Source: Akkermansiaceae bacterium | Lineage (GTDB): Bacteria > Verrucomicrobiota > Verrucomicrobiia > Verrucomicrobiales > Akkermansiaceae | DNA: 64,000 nucleotides | Reading direction: 5' to 3' | Assembly: GCA_905181965.1 (NCBI GenBank) | Contig: CAJIZY010000004.1 | Span: 1-64,000, forward strand | Shown: in pieces, positions 18,565 to 27,126 of the stretch | Numbering within the stretch: the first letter of the stretch is position 1 | Layout: the number at the start of each line of letters is the position of its first letter | Made by a program: the position numbers and the translations under genes | Notes under the pieces: model-generated | Seen by the model: only the letters and a program-made list of their open reading frames with translations | The model's database searches: none | What the model was told of the DNA's origin: nothing

Positions 18565-20040
18565 TTCTCGAAACACCAACCCGAAAAATTTCATTTCCTC
18601 GTCGTCCCCTTCTGATGGGGATCGTCAACATCAACGATGACTCGTTCTCCGGAGATGGCACCCTCGACCCAAAAAAGGCTCTCGAACAAGCAAGAAAACA
18701 AATCCAAGAGGGTGCGGACATTATCGATATCGGTGCCGAATCCGCCCGCACCAACCGCGAAGCCATCTCAGTCGACGAAGAGGTTCGACGTCTGAGATCA
18801 TTTCTTGATGATTGGCCGCGAATTCGGGACGAAACAAAAGCCGCAGACGACGAACAAATCTCACCCGCTCTTCTTTCGGTAAATACCTGGAGACCCGAAG
18901 TCGTCGAACAAATCCTTGGACCCGAAATCGATTTACTCAACGATATGTCGGCTCTCCCAGACGACCGGAATGCGAGACTTTGCGCAAAACATCACGTCCC
19001 TCTTCTTATTATGCATTCTGTGGGTCAGCCCAAGGTATCCCACACTCACGAACGTTGGCGTGACCTCATGGTATCGATGATCGATTTTTTTAAGGAAAAG
19101 ATCACAATAGCCAAATCAGCCGGTTTGAAATCGACCCAAATTGTAATCGATCCGGGACTAGATTTTGCCAAACAAAAAAATGATAAATGCTCGTCCTTCG
19201 CGAGCTCAAAAAGATAAAAAATTTCGGGTGTCCAGTCCTTCTTCCTATTTCACGTAAGACAATCATTGGTGATGTTCTTAATCTTCCCGACCCGTGTGAA
19301 AGGGACCCGGGTACGGTTGCTCTTCTTACCCAAGGCATTCTCAAGGGCGCTCATATTTTTCGTGTTCATAACGTCAGGGCATGTTGGGAAACATTAAAAG
19401 TCATCTCGCCATTACAGCCCAGATTACGCGTCATTCTTAATCTTGCTATCTCTGCCGACGGGAAGATTACCACGACTGGGAAATCCCCGGCCCACTTCAC
19501 TTCAAAAGCAGATCTTGAACGACTGCTTGAGATCAGAAAGCAAGCAGACGCTATTCTTATTGGGCGTGCTACTTTAGAGGCTGATCAAATGACTATGACA
19601 GTCAACGGCACGGCCCCATGGCGATGCGTTATTTCCGAACGGGGTAGGTTTGATGAAAGCCATCCTTTTTTTCACACGGAGGGTGGACCCCGCCACCTCA
19701 TTATTTCAAGCGCTACCGAAACACCCAAACTTCCAGCTACAATTCACCGGACCGATCTGGTTGGCTTTCTAAGTAAAAACAGACAACCCCGATATCACCA
19801 CCCTTCTTTGTGAAGGAGGAGGTAGCCTTGCGAGGAAACTGTTCGAACTTGATTTAATTGACGAAATAAATCTGACTTGGGCTCCCCACACTCTTTTGGG
19901 AGGGAAAGATGCCCCGACCATTACGGGACTCTGTGGTAATTTTCTTCCCTCTTCACGACACTATGAACTAGCTGAAATGAAAATCCATCAGAATAACGAG
20001 GTGTTTTTGACATATTATAAATCGCAGCTTGAATCCTAAT
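18561..20040 (+). CDS. folP: Dihydropteroate synthase fused to a RibD-C/DHFR-like domain (two frameshifts)
   Basis: The N-terminal part is a FolP TIM barrel: GIVNINDDSFSGDG (a variant of the usual N-T-P-D-S-F motif), DIIDIGAESAR, NDMSAL, and IVIDPGLDFAK. Near 19185 the frame shifts, and the barrel ends in the next frame (LRELKKIKNFGCPVLLPISR, FRVHNV). The same frame then enters a RibD C-terminal domain: RLRVILNLAISADGKITTTG, ADAILIGRATLEAD. A second shift near 19780 leads to TTLLCEGGGSLARKLFEL and APHTLLGGKDAPT, ending at TAA 20040. RibD-C and DHFR share a fold, so the fusion could make dihydropteroate and act in folate or flavin reduction. About 490 residues after repair. Confidence 0.75.
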
Positions 20041-20083
20041 CACAGTAAGGGACCTTGATACTAACTCTTGTTGAAACACCGTA

Positions 20084-20671
20084 ATGTCTCGACGCCGACG
20101 CCGCATCCTTCTCACGATACTCCTTTTGGTATTCGCTTACGTTGGCGCACAGCTTTGGGATATCCATCGTGTTGGACATCTCAGCCGTGACCGCAATACG
20201 GATTGTATCATTGTTCTAGGGGCTGCTGCCTGGCATGACAAACCCTCACCCGTCCTCACGGAGCGGCTCAATCATGCCATTGAACTCTACAAGAACGGGA
20301 AGTCTAAATTCATCATACTCACCGGCGGATATGGCAAAGGAGCAAAACATGCCGAGTCCGAGGTCGGATCAGATTATTGTCTTCGAATGGGGATTCCCGA
20401 AACCGCTTTGCGTGTTGAAAAAGAATCCAACAACACTATTGATAACTTACGCGAAGCTAAAAAGATCATGAGTTCCGAACAGTGGAACTCCGCCCTTCTT
20501 GTTAGTGACCCCTGGCATCTCAAAAGAGCGCGCCGTATGGCAAATGACTTGGATCTTACAGTCTATGTTTCCGCAACCACTTCTTCAAAATTTAAGTCAC
20601 TTAAAGCAAAATCTAAATTTCTCCTCGGGGAATTCCTGCTTTACCATAGCTACCTTTTTACCGGTAAGTAG
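20084..20671 (+). CDS. YdcF/SanA-like DUF218 envelope protein
   Basis: A 195-residue protein with an Arg-rich start and one transmembrane helix (about 7-24), then a DUF218 domain: TDCIIVLGAAAWHDKPSPVL, ERLNHAIELYKNG, FIILTGGYGKGA and LLVSDPWHLKRARRMA. This is the full set of DUF218 blocks. SanA and YdcF homologues affect envelope barrier function in enterobacteria, with unknown chemistry. It lies 43 bp after the folP-ribD fusion and ends 2 bp from the convergent FAD oxidoreductase. Confidence 0.85.
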   Translation: MSRRRRRILLTILLLVFAYVGAQLWDIHRVGHLSRDRNTDCIIVLGAAAWHDKPSPVLTERLNHAIELYKNGKSKFIILTGGYGKGAKHAESEVGSDYCLRMGIPETALRVEKESNNTIDNLREAKKIMSSEQWNSALLVSDPWHLKRARRMANDLDLTVYVSATTSSKFKSLKAKSKFLLGEFLLYHSYLFTGK

Positions 20672-20673
20672 TA

Positions 20674-21690
20674 TTAGGAAAGTTTCCGGTGCAGCCAACT
20701 AAATGGCAAGACGCCTGCGACAGCGGCGGAGCTCAAAATCTTTCGTCCCACCTCATGCGTGAGACATCGATGGAGTTTGAGAGCAAGCCTAACTCTCTTA
20801 TGAAATCGATGGTTGAGTGAATCTCTCACGTCTTCGGTCACCTTTTCCCATGTCTCGACACCCTCGCAATAACTCAAGAGATGCGGTAACGCGCACTCCG
20901 CTGATTCAAATGCCATTGACATCCCATTTCCGGTGAATGGGGGTATCATTCGCTCGGCATCTCCCAGAGAGCAAAAACGGTCTAGCACCCGCTGCCCGCC
21001 TAATTGGAAACCACTAATTCCGGTGAGGGAAACGGGATCCATCTGGGCTCCCTCAAGCCTATCAGAAAGTGCACCAAGACCGCAGTTTCGCAGAGCATCC
21101 ACGATTGGATTCACACCCTTGGCTCTTGGCCCTTTTTTAAAAAGTCCGCAAACATTGACCTTGCTCCCATCCGATGTGATCGGGGTGAGCCCAACATAAG
21201 CCCCCACTCCGATATGCATTTCTAGGAATCCGTTGAGATCAACGCCTTCAAAATGAGCTTTGAGCCCAAGAAGTTGGCTTTCCTTTTCGAGGCGACGGCC
21301 AGCAGCCCACACCAAACCTTCTCTGAGTTCGGGCTGAACACGATCTTTTGTAAGCAACCTCCCGCCAATACTTTCGAACCGAATTCGCAATCGTTCATCC
21401 ATTTCCCAACGAGACATCCCCAAAGCCGGGCGAGTGAGCCGGGCTTCTAAAATCTGTTTCGGCCCCATCCACCAACGGGTAGAATGGTGACGAAGCGCAT
21501 CGTGGAAAATATCGTAGATCCCAAGATTCTTGAGAGTATCTTCAGTTACCCCATTAATGAATTCACCACAAACCCGATGACGGGGATAGCTACTCGCCTC
21601 ACGAACAGTGACCGGAACACCCTGCTCTCTCAAAGCAATACCAAGCGAGAGCCCGGTAAGCCCCCCCCCCGCAATTTCGATTACCTTCAT
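20674..21690 (-). CDS. FAD-dependent oxidoreductase, geranylgeranyl reductase-like
   Basis: A 338-residue flavoprotein starting at the ATG at 21690, where the FAD-binding strand begins (MKVIEIAGGGLTGLSLGIAL); an upstream in-frame start at 21750 adds unrelated residues. It has PRHRVCGEFI, typical of the geranylgeranyl reductase/monooxygenase group, and the second FAD motif FCSLGDAERMIPPFTGNG. The start overlaps the methyltransferase stop by 4 bp, so the pair is coupled. In other genomes a methyltransferase and such a flavoprotein accompany a type III polyketide synthase, but none is present here. Confidence 0.8.
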   Translation of the reverse strand: MKVIEIAGGGLTGLSLGIALREQGVPVTVREASSYPRHRVCGEFINGVTEDTLKNLGIYDIFHDALRHHSTRWWMGPKQILEARLTRPALGMSRWEMDERLRIRFESIGGRLLTKDRVQPELREGLVWAAGRRLEKESQLLGLKAHFEGVDLNGFLEMHIGVGAYVGLTPITSDGSKVNVCGLFKKGPRAKGVNPIVDALRNCGLGALSDRLEGAQMDPVSLTGISGFQLGGQRVLDRFCSLGDAERMIPPFTGNGMSMAFESAECALPHLLSYCEGVETWEKVTEDVRDSLNHRFHKRVRLALKLHRCLTHEVGRKILSSAAVAGVLPFSWLHRKLS

Positions 21691-22313
21691 CTTCGCCACG
21701 CTAGCACACGAAGCCCCCCTAGCAATGAGACCTCTTCTTTCCATTCCCACTCATCTCCCAAATCCAAAAGTTTGCGCAATTCTCCATTTCGGAATCCCGC
21801 CCGAATACTTACCATCATATCGTGTTTGGTAATACGGTTGATCAATGGCCAAAGTACATAACCTTCGGCAAGCGAGATCCGGCTGCGCCATGGCTCAACT
21901 GCGATCAAGGAACGGCGCTCTCGAATCAATTTCCCAAGTTGGCCCAATTGATCATCTCTAAAATGATGTAGGATAAGATTTGCGACTACGGTTTCACCTT
22001 CCACCTCGGGAAGGTTTTGAAAGAGATCCCCCGCCAGCCATGGGATCTCAAGATCATCCGGTCGCTCTTGAAAATCCAATCCAACCACCTGCCCTCGCTC
22101 CGCGAGTTTTTGGGTTAACTTCCCCTCTCCCGCGCCAAGTTCGATTACGCCACCACAATGATTCTGCTTTAGAATCCATCGTTCATTACCCATGAGAAAG
22201 TTGATGAGCCGAAGATCACGACGACTCCTCAATGCTCCCAGATCGTCTCCTGAGAGGGAATCGAGGATTTCAGGGGCAATCTGCCGTTTCACGGCCCTGT
22301 GATAAGCTCCCAT
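21687..22313 (-). CDS. SAM-dependent class I methyltransferase
   Basis: A 208-residue Rossmann methyltransferase. Motif I is GVIELGAGEGKLTQKL, motif II ends in VVGLDFQ, and the post-II region is VVANLILHHFRDDQ. The C-terminal half is rich in charged and aromatic residues (FRNGELRKLLDLGDEWEWKE). The substrate is unknown. Its 3' end overlaps the flavoprotein start by 4 bp, so both are translated together and probably modify the same small molecule. Confidence 0.85.
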   Translation of the reverse strand: MGAYHRAVKRQIAPEILDSLSGDDLGALRSRRDLRLINFLMGNERWILKQNHCGGVIELGAGEGKLTQKLAERGQVVGLDFQERPDDLEIPWLAGDLFQNLPEVEGETVVANLILHHFRDDQLGQLGKLIRERRSLIAVEPWRSRISLAEGYVLWPLINRITKHDMMVSIRAGFRNGELRKLLDLGDEWEWKEEVSLLGGLRVLAWRR

Positions 22314-22346
22314 TCGCGATGGTCAAGCAGACGCCAAACCTTTAAG

Positions 22347-23216
22347 ATGCCTTTCATGTCAACCGCAGCTGAAAAAGCTTCCGTCCTCATCAAGGCTCTC
22401 CCTTATCTCCAGCGCTTCCGAGGAAAGACTTTCCTAATCAAAATGGGGGGCTCTGCCATGGATAACCCAGATTTAGTTCGCGAAGTGATGCGTGACATTG
22501 TTTTCCTTGAGGTTGCAGGAATTAAGCCAGTTATTGTCCACGGCGGTGGAAAGGCGATCTCTGCAGCGATGGAAAAGTCTGGCCTAGAAGCAAAATTCGT
22601 CGGTGGTTTACGTATCACGACGCCAGAGACCATTGAAATTGTAGACCAAACGCTTCACGGTGAAATCAATCAAGAACTAGTTGAAACCATCAATGAGTTT
22701 GGAGGGCGTGCAACCTCGATACACGGCACCTCGATTTTTTACCCAACTCACCGGAAAGAAAAACACGGGCAAGTCGATATCGGTCAGGTCGGTCAGGTGC
22801 ATCACTGCCTCACCGAAAAAGTGCTGGATGCTCTTTCCTCTAGGCTGGTCCCGGTCGTCTCCCCACTTGGCCGACACAGGGAAACTGGCAAAACACATAA
22901 CATTAATGCAGATCTTGCCGCCGCGGCCCTAGCCTGCGCTCTCAAACCCGCCAAATTAGTTTATCTCTCCGACGTCCCCGGTCTTCTAAGCGACCCAGCA
23001 GACCAGTCATCGCTCATCGAATCGGTTACTGGAGACGAAGCAAGGAATCTCATGGTAAATGGAACGATCTCCGGCGGAATGATCCCAAAAATCACTTCGG
23101 CATTGGAAGCTTTGGAAAGCGGTGTCGAAAAGGTCCATTTTATCGATGGAAGGATGCCCCATACTCTTCTGCTAGAAATTTTCACCAAATCCGGAATAGG
23201 TACTGAAATCCGTTAA
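22347..23216 (+). CDS. argB: Acetylglutamate kinase
   Basis: ArgB phosphorylates N-acetylglutamate in arginine synthesis. The protein has the Lys-containing FLIKMGGSAMDNP, the phosphate-binding VIVHGGGKAIS, the acetylglutamate-binding KFVGGLRITTPET and the NINADLAAAALA block, plus SGGMIPKI near the C-terminus. The ATG at 22347 is used; one at 22356 is also possible. Residues 135-160, an insert rich in His and Gln, are longer than in E. coli but usual in other phyla. A strong terminator follows 104 bp downstream, so it is probably monocistronic. Confidence 0.95.
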   Translation: MPFMSTAAEKASVLIKALPYLQRFRGKTFLIKMGGSAMDNPDLVREVMRDIVFLEVAGIKPVIVHGGGKAISAAMEKSGLEAKFVGGLRITTPETIEIVDQTLHGEINQELVETINEFGGRATSIHGTSIFYPTHRKEKHGQVDIGQVGQVHHCLTEKVLDALSSRLVPVVSPLGRHRETGKTHNINADLAAAALACALKPAKLVYLSDVPGLLSDPADQSSLIESVTGDEARNLMVNGTISGGMIPKITSALEALESGVEKVHFIDGRMPHTLLLEIFTKSGIGTEIR

Positions 23217-23319
23217 CATTTAATATTGCTGACCCCACACCAAGTTCTGGTGCCCTCCAAAAATAGACCGTCATTGAATCGCGAGTTCGCAACGAAAGTG
23301 AGCTTTTGAAAATGAGCAA

Positions 23320-23352
23320 GGGAGGTTTGCGAGTAACCTCCCCCACCTTTTT
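23320..23352 (+). terminator. Rho-independent terminator downstream of argB
   Basis: A perfect 8-bp stem, gggaggtt at 23320-23327 with aacctccc at 23335-23342, with a 7-nt loop. A T run follows at 23348-23352. It lies between argB and the convergent btuB-like gene. Confidence 0.8.
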
Positions 23353-23372
23353 CAATAGTTCAAAACATCGAT

Positions 23373-25214
23373 TTACCAAGCGTAAGTCAGTCCTGCGTAA
23401 ACCGCCCTCCCCGGCCCTTCAATTCCAGTTCCTTCTCCGAAAGTGTCAGGAAACAATTGATGGTCCTGATCAAATAAGTTTTCGATCCGGATATGAAGTG
23501 AAAGCGAATCATCCATTTGATAACGGCCGTATATCCTGCTCAGTGTACGGGAATCAGTTTTCTGATTCCCCGGAGCTAGATAGGCCGCCTCACCTGTATA
23601 AGAAATCCCTCCTCCAACGATCCAGTTATCCTTACTGTAACTCAAATCGAGGGAGATAAGCTGACCGGGAAGATCAATCACTTCTTCATCAAATTGAGAG
23701 GTGAACGCCATGCGATAGCTCAAACTATCGACAATCAATTTACCGCTTGCTGAAATTTCCAGTCCACTAACCGAGGATATTCCATCCTGGTTAACGCGCT
23801 GGGATGTTCCAGGAGCAGGAAAGCTCGTAACAATCGCATTTTCTAATTCCTGTTGATAATAAGTCGCGGAGATTTCGTGATCACCGAGTTGGTGGGTCAC
23901 GCCAGACTCCCAACCGAGAATTTGCTCAGATTGAAGATCTGGATTCGCCAACTGGTTAGAAAAAATCGAGGGAAAGAACTCAGAATCCAACCGGCTGGGA
24001 TTACGATAGGCTTCGCTTGCTCGGGCATAAAGACGTGTCCCAGATTCAGTGAAAGTATAAGCGGCCCCAACATTCCACGCGACATCATCACCAAACTCGT
24101 TATTTTCATCATATCTTCCTCCAGCCTCCAGAAGAAGCGCATCAATCGGCCGATAATACAAATTGGTATAGGCGCCAAAGATCCTTTCGTCGACGCTCCG
24201 GTCACTTGAATTATCAAAGCTGCTTACAGAACTCTCGAATCCGCCAACCACAGTCAATGATTCACTAAACACAAACTGATTATTCCAATTGGTAGTCCAT
24301 CGCTCTTGCTCTGTTCCATAGAGACTTGTATCAAAATTCCCCCGATAATTTTCGTAATAAACACCCGTAGTCAGAAGTGAGTTCCAGGCTTGGTTAGGCT
24401 GATAGGAAAGATTTGCCGCGAGCAAGGCGGTCTCGGTTTCAATCTCCGCATTCGAAATACCAAAAACATTAGATGCTCGGGTTCGGAGCAAGTTATCAGT
24501 CCCCCGATAGCTTAACTTTAAGCGAAGATCACGATCCAGCTGCCATTCCAACGCCAAATTAAGATAGGCCTGGTCATAATCATGGAGCGAGAGAGCCTCA
24601 TAGGTATCATTCCCAGAAAATTGGGAGCCCACTTCAATACCATAAGAGAAATCATCGAGCTGTCCGCGCGAACTCAACGAAGTCCGAAATGTATCGAAAC
24701 TGCCACCCTCGGCAAACAACTGGTGCTTGGGATCTCCAGAGCCCACCGAAGTTTCATAGCCGATCACGCCTCCACCAGCGCCTGTTCCATAAAGAACACT
24801 TTGCGGACCACGCAGGACTTCAATCTTTGTAATCTGACCTAGCTGCCCATTTCCGAGGAAATTGCCTAATGAATTGGCACTATCGGAAACCCGAACTCCA
24901 TCCACCATAACTTGCTGGTATCGACTCGGAAGACCACGAATGATTGCCGACCCGGTATTACCCATCAACCCGGCAGTCGAAAGCAGCTGCGTTCCCGGAA
25001 TCAATTCAAGCGATTCCAGCAATCGATGTCGTTGCATCCTTAACAATTCATCTCCAGTGATGATGCCCACCGATGAAGTATTTTCGTCACTAGATGATCC
25101 AATTCTTCGTGCAAGCACGGTTAATGGATCCAGTTCTTCGATCTTTTGGCCGGATGATATTCCCACACCAATAAATCCCGTCAGCCCAATACGGGCGAAT
25201 TTTTTTATGTTCAT
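23373..25214 (-). CDS. btuB: BtuB-like TonB-dependent cobalamin receptor
   Basis: A 613-residue outer-membrane receptor. It has a signal peptide (about 1-22), a TonB-box-like DPLTVLA, a plug domain (SAIIRGLPSRYQQVMVDGVR, IEVLRGPQSVLYGTGAGGGVIGY at about 90-155) and a barrel ending in AVYAGLTYAW. The plug is of the BtuB type. The cobalamin riboswitch immediately upstream makes corrinoid uptake the likely function. The gene is followed by the convergent argB terminator, and no BtuCDF genes are in the window. Confidence 0.88.
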   Translation of the reverse strand: MNIKKFARIGLTGFIGVGISSGQKIEELDPLTVLARRIGSSSDENTSSVGIITGDELLRMQRHRLLESLELIPGTQLLSTAGLMGNTGSAIIRGLPSRYQQVMVDGVRVSDSANSLGNFLGNGQLGQITKIEVLRGPQSVLYGTGAGGGVIGYETSVGSGDPKHQLFAEGGSFDTFRTSLSSRGQLDDFSYGIEVGSQFSGNDTYEALSLHDYDQAYLNLALEWQLDRDLRLKLSYRGTDNLLRTRASNVFGISNAEIETETALLAANLSYQPNQAWNSLLTTGVYYENYRGNFDTSLYGTEQERWTTNWNNQFVFSESLTVVGGFESSVSSFDNSSDRSVDERIFGAYTNLYYRPIDALLLEAGGRYDENNEFGDDVAWNVGAAYTFTESGTRLYARASEAYRNPSRLDSEFFPSIFSNQLANPDLQSEQILGWESGVTHQLGDHEISATYYQQELENAIVTSFPAPGTSQRVNQDGISSVSGLEISASGKLIVDSLSYRMAFTSQFDEEVIDLPGQLISLDLSYSKDNWIVGGGISYTGEAAYLAPGNQKTDSRTLSRIYGRYQMDDSLSLHIRIENLFDQDHQLFPDTFGEGTGIEGPGRAVYAGLTYAW

Positions 25215-25261
25215 TTACTGTTTCAAGACAGGAACCTGAACTCCGCAGGATCCTTGTTGTC

Positions 25262-25450
25262 CAAAGACTTCAGGCTGGCGATCTGGCTCGCTCAATCCCT
25301 TGAAGAAATGAACTTACAGTGGCGGGACCGCTCCGGAATAGGTCGAGATCGACTTCACCGGATTCCCCATCAATTTCCTGCCCGTGCGACGGGCTTCCCG
25401 TTTTGATCACAGGTTGCCGGCGGCGGGAAGATAAACTCACAGTTCACCTC
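25262..25450 (-). ncRNA. Cobalamin (AdoCbl-type) riboswitch controlling btuB
   Basis: On the minus strand the stretch contains the conserved core gggaatccggtgaag (25354-25368), then the B12 box with gcggtcccgccactgtaa (25314-25331), and the closing P1-side element gccagcctgaag (25268-25279). The order and spacing match the cobalamin riboswitch consensus, and it sits about 50 bp before the receptor start. The exact 5' limit is approximate. Binding of adenosylcobalamin would be expected to lower expression of the receptor. Confidence 0.9.
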
Positions 25451-25690
25451 GTGAAAGTTAAAATGCAACTAATGCAGGATCTCTATGATTGCCCCATCAC
25501 CTTGATGAACATTCCCCTTCAACTCTAATTACCAACTGAGAATCCTAAACTCTTTGGAGCACCTTTACTCAAGGCAATTTTTTGCGTTTTCCATGGATGA
25601 CAGATCGACAAAGGTCCACCCTTAGTTTATTCTCTTAGCTATAGCGATTTTTCATAATCGCGATCATCTCCTAAAAGACATTCTCCCTCA

Positions 25691-26119
25691 ATGAGCCTGC
25701 GCATTTGTATCATCCCCTGTTTCTTGTTCGTGATTGTTGGCATGACCAGCTGTTCTAAATCCGGAACAACCTATAATCCGGAAATGGGCCCATTTGATGA
25801 AGACGGTAACTACATTGAAGCGTGGGCCGATAATCCTCCAAAACCTGGCTTAGTCTTGAGCAGCCGGGATCCAAAACCGGCGCCTAAAATCGCGAGCACC
25901 CCAACACCGGCTTACAAACCAAACCCTGTTCCCGCAGCAAGACCGAAGCCCAGACCTGTTGTGGTTAAACCTAAAAGAATCAGACATTTGGTCAGGAAGG
26001 GAGACACCTTATGGGGGTTAGCCCGAAAATACGGAACAACTGTCTCAAAGATCAAAAGTGCAAATGGACTCAGGGGCGATGTCATTCGGGCGGGAAAAAC
26101 CTATCTAATTCCAAAATAG
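25691..26119 (+). CDS. LysM-domain lipoprotein
   Basis: A 142-residue lipoprotein. The signal peptide ends in a lipobox (VGMTSC, Cys at about 21). A Pro-rich linker (about 60-95) leads to one LysM domain at the C-terminus: IRHLVRKGDTLWGLARKYGT then VSKIKSANGL and IRAGKTYLIPK. LysM binds peptidoglycan, so the protein is likely tethered to the outer membrane and the wall. It is 52 bp upstream of the DsbD-N-like gene on the same strand. Confidence 0.9.
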   Translation: MSLRICIIPCFLFVIVGMTSCSKSGTTYNPEMGPFDEDGNYIEAWADNPPKPGLVLSSRDPKPAPKIASTPTPAYKPNPVPAARPKPRPVVVKPKRIRHLVRKGDTLWGLARKYGTTVSKIKSANGLRGDVIRAGKTYLIPK

Positions 26120-26171
26120 CAGCTCATTCCTGAAAATTACAGGCCGGGAAACCACGTATAGGGTGGGAAAG

Positions 26172-26990
26172 ATGAAAGTCCTTTCCTTCTCAATCTGCCT
26201 TTTGTTATTCATAAGTGTTGCGTGCGCGCAAGAAGACCCCGAACTCACCGGGCCAGGTCTTGAGATTGGACTGATCTCAGAATCAACCGGGGTAACCCCA
26301 GGAAAGCCCCTGACTCTTGGTCTGCACATCCATCACCTTCCGGGTTTTCACACCTACTGGAAAAGCCCTGGAATTGTAGGGATGGCCACTTCAATCGAAT
26401 GGTCACTTCCAGAAGGATTCGCCGCTTCCAAGATCCGTTGGCCCTACCCACAGAACACCTTTATGTCAAAATACCCCTGCCATGGGTACGAGCGGGACGT
26501 AACACTCGTTGTCGATATTACACCACCTGATCAAATCACGGCCAAAGAGGTGAAGTTCAGAGCAAAATCCGCGTGGATGTGCTGCGCAAAGGGCTGCTTC
26601 CCGGGCTTTGAGACATTCGAGATCACTCTTCCGGTGACTAACGAGCCAAAACCTATTCCGTCCGCCAAGGCACGTCTATCAAAAGCAATCAGCGAACTCC
26701 CCTCAAAAAAACACAACATCCAAGGTATTATCAAAAGCAGCCCAGGCAAAAATTTGATCGCACTCAGCTTTCAAGGTAATTTTGAGAAGCCGCTAAAAGA
26801 ACCTTATTTCTTTTCCAGTGACGGTCAAATCTCCTCCGACCAAAAGCAAAAGTTTGTTGAAGAAAAGAATGGGTCAATCACTCTCAAAGTCGCGCGGTCT
26901 GAATTCTCTCCTGAAGGAAAAACTACAATGCCGGGAGTTTTAAAAATTGGGGGGCGCTACCTAGAAATTGAGGCCAAGCCCGAAGGCTAA
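26172..26990 (+). CDS. Secreted DsbD N-terminal-like (thiol:disulfide) domain protein
   Basis: A 272-residue protein starting with a signal peptide (MKVLSFSICLLLFISVACA). The fold resembles the DsbD alpha/N-terminal immunoglobulin-like domain: GLHIHHLPGFHTYWKSPG, then KIRWPYPQ, and a Cys-rich strand AWMCCAKGCFPGF that could carry the redox-active pair. No transmembrane domain follows, so it is a stand-alone periplasmic domain. The usual GNAP-like partner is not adjacent. The ATG at 26172 is preferred over an upstream GTG because the signal peptide starts there. Confidence 0.75.
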   Translation: MKVLSFSICLLLFISVACAQEDPELTGPGLEIGLISESTGVTPGKPLTLGLHIHHLPGFHTYWKSPGIVGMATSIEWSLPEGFAASKIRWPYPQNTFMSKYPCHGYERDVTLVVDITPPDQITAKEVKFRAKSAWMCCAKGCFPGFETFEITLPVTNEPKPIPSAKARLSKAISELPSKKHNIQGIIKSSPGKNLIALSFQGNFEKPLKEPYFFSSDGQISSDQKQKFVEEKNGSITLKVARSEFSPEGKTTMPGVLKIGGRYLEIEAKPEG

Positions 26991-27126
26991 CTCGGCTCCT
27001 TCGTTCGCAAAGAGTGTAAATCACTCTCAGCTACTTGCATGAGAATCGAACCAAATCACCGCGCTTAAAAAACCATCAGCACCGTCCTTTTCTCGGCGCT
27101 CTAAAATCTCTGCGTTTCAACATTAT

